A stretch of DNA of 7,556 bases from an uncultured Lachnospiraceae bacterium (GTDB taxonomy: Bacteria > Bacillota_A > Clostridia > Lachnospirales > Lachnospiraceae): the NCBI GenBank assembly GCA_947302185.1, contig CAMYVI010000117.1, positions 1-7,556 of the forward strand, read 5' to 3'. Shown here one piece after another: positions 6,643 to 7,556 of this stretch (within the stretch, counting starts at the first letter, position 1; every line of letters starts with the position of its first letter). The notes under the pieces are model-generated. The model was not told where the DNA came from and made no database searches. It was given only the letters and a program-made list of their open reading frames with translations. Position numbers and translations under genes: made by a program.

Positions 6643-7431
6643 ATGAGAGTTGTTATTCAGGAAAATTACGAAAATATGAGCAAGTGGGCCGCGAACTACA
6701 TCGCGGAGAAGATCAAGAACCACAAGGAAGACAGACCGTTTGTGCTGGGTCTTCCGACGGGTTCCTCGCCGATCGGCGTCTACAAGGAGCTCATCAAGAA
6801 GAATCAGGCGGGTGAGATCACATTTAAGAACGTCGTGACCTTCAACATGGACGAGTATGTCGGCCTGCCCCACGAGCATGATCAGAGTTACTGGTATTTC
6901 ATGCACGACAACTTCTTCGACCACATCGACATTCCGGCTGAGAACATCCACATCCTGAACGGCATGGCGGAGGATCCGGTCGCGGAGTGCGAGCACTATG
7001 AGGAGATGATCGCCTCCTTCGGCGGGATCGACCTCTTCATGGGCGGCATCGGCGTCGACGGTCACCTGGCTTTCAACGAGCCGTTCACGTCCCTGACTTC
7101 CAGAACCGGTCTTCGCGACCTCACGACGGACACCCGCATCGTGAACTCCCGTTTCTTCGGAAACGACCCGGAGAAGGTTCCGGCACAGGCTCTGTCGGTC
7201 GGTATCGGCACGGTCACGGACTCCAAGGAGGTCCTGGTTCTCATCAACGGCCACAACAAGGCGCGTGCGCTGGCAGCGGTCGTCGAGGGAAATGTCAGCC
7301 AGAAGTGGACCTGCAGTGCCCTGCAGATGCACAATGCGGCGATCATCGCGTGCGATGAGGCGGCCTGCGGCGAGCTGACGGTGGATACGTACAAATATTT
7401 CCTGGATATTGAGAGGAAAGAGAGACTGTAA
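6643..7431 (+). CDS. nagB: Glucosamine-6-phosphate deaminase
   Basis: 262 residues, close to the usual length (about 240-270). It interconverts glucosamine-6-phosphate and fructose-6-phosphate plus ammonium in the cytoplasm. The start ATG 6643 follows GAGGG (6631-6635) by seven bases. Motifs: GLPTGSSP (36-43), phosphate binding; FNMDEYVGL (67-75) with catalytic D70; GGIGVDGHLAFNEP (134-147) containing D139, H141 and E146, the equivalents of E. coli D141, H143 and E148; LTSRT (151-155); and GHNKA (203-207). The catalytic set is complete, so this is a deaminase/isomerase, not a glutamine-dependent GlmS, which would be about 600 residues with an N-terminal Cys2 amidotransferase domain. GC-rich, strongly biased codons suggest good expression. 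It appears monocistronic, between its own promoter and a strong terminator, with no nagA or PTS genes beside it. Control by the upstream ribozyme suggests feedback repression by GlcN6P and possibly a biosynthetic role. Confidence 0.96.
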   Translation: MRVVIQENYENMSKWAANYIAEKIKNHKEDRPFVLGLPTGSSPIGVYKELIKKNQAGEITFKNVVTFNMDEYVGLPHEHDQSYWYFMHDNFFDHIDIPAENIHILNGMAEDPVAECEHYEEMIASFGGIDLFMGGIGVDGHLAFNEPFTSLTSRTGLRDLTTDTRIVNSRFFGNDPEKVPAQALSVGIGTVTDSKEVLVLINGHNKARALAAVVEGNVSQKWTCSALQMHNAAIIACDEAACGELTVDTYKYFLDIERKERL

Positions 7432-7436
7432 GGGGT

Positions 7437-7473
7437 TCCGGGACGGTTCTCAGGATCTCCGGGGACGGTTCTG
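7437..7473 (+). repeat. Two tandem copies of the GGGACGGTTCT motif
   Basis: TCCGGGACGGTTCT (7437-7450) and TCCGGGGACGGTTCT (7458-7472) lie in direct orientation just behind the nagB stop. Both match the middle arm of the nested inverted repeat at 6289-6300. Here the copies are not in hairpin form, so they look like solitary or eroded members of the same repeat family. Confidence 0.75.
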
Positions 7474-7502
7474 TAAAGAGGCTGTGAAAAAAGTCCTATG
7501 AA

Positions 7503-7544
7503 AAAAAGGACGTCTTTAGGTGAAACCCTAGAGGCGTCCTTTTT
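7503..7544. terminator. Strong, probably bidirectional intrinsic terminator after nagB
   Basis: An 18-bp stem pairs 7503-7520 with 7527-7544 through five A-T pairs, AGGACG/CGTCCT, two G-U wobbles (7513/7534 and 7516/7531) and TAGG/CCTA, around a 6-base loop TGAAAC. The 3' side ends in a T run (7540-7544) and the 5' side is a run of seven A (7501-7507), so it can work in both directions. The wobble positions show that the RNA of the + strand has the intact stem. Confidence 0.92.
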
Positions 7545-7556
7545 CATATGGTATAA

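Noticed and set aside
6391..7332. Long minus-strand open frame opposite nagB (313 codons)
   Set aside because: Shadow of the GC-rich, codon-biased nagB gene; it runs antisense through the ribozyme, with no recognisable protein.
7475..7495. AGAGGCTGTGAAAAAAGTC, which resembles some insertion-sequence ends
   Set aside because: No partner inverted end or transposase in the window; part of it may instead pair with the terminator's left arm (GTCCT/AGGAC).

Overview
The window looks like a chromosomal segment of a low-to-mid GC Firmicute, most likely a gut or rumen clostridium of the Lachnospiraceae type. This rests on strong AGGAGG-type ribosome binding sites, a solitary 'AAA-ATPase-like' family gene, a VanZ-family protein, and a glmS-type ribozyme. 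The genus cannot be fixed from the sequence alone. All protein-coding genes read on the + strand.

Left part (1-2535): the end of a surface-polysaccharide locus. It holds the C-terminal ~400 residues of a Wzx/MATE-like flippase (AT-rich, cut by the left edge). A TTG-started uncharacterised nucleotidyltransferase of the NTP_transf_5 type follows, and the block closes with a clear intrinsic terminator.

Middle (2536-6261): a good sigma-A promoter with an extended -10 opens a run of three genes. The first is an AAA-ATPase-like protein that stops after the ATPase part and lacks the C-terminal PD-(D/E)XK nuclease domain usual for its family. The second is gpsA (glycerol-3-phosphate dehydrogenase, phospholipid precursor supply). 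The third is a VanZ-domain membrane protein with a large C-terminal domain of unknown function, which overlaps the gpsA stop codon by ATGA.

Right part (6262-7556): a 381-base gene-free stretch begins with a nested inverted repeat built from copies of a GGGACGGTTCTG-like motif. A probable promoter follows, and then an RNA that I recognise as a glmS (glucosamine-6-phosphate-activated) self-cleaving ribozyme. The gene behind it is not glmS but an intact nagB, glucosamine-6-phosphate deaminase. Two more GGGACGGTTCT copies and a strong terminator close the unit.

The pairing of a glmS ribozyme with nagB is the main point of interest. A ribozyme that destroys the mRNA when GlcN6P is high makes little sense for a catabolic deaminase. 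It makes good sense if this NagB runs in the reverse, biosynthetic direction and supplies GlcN6P from fructose-6-phosphate and ammonia. That interpretation is inference; the ribozyme core and the intact nagB are directly visible.
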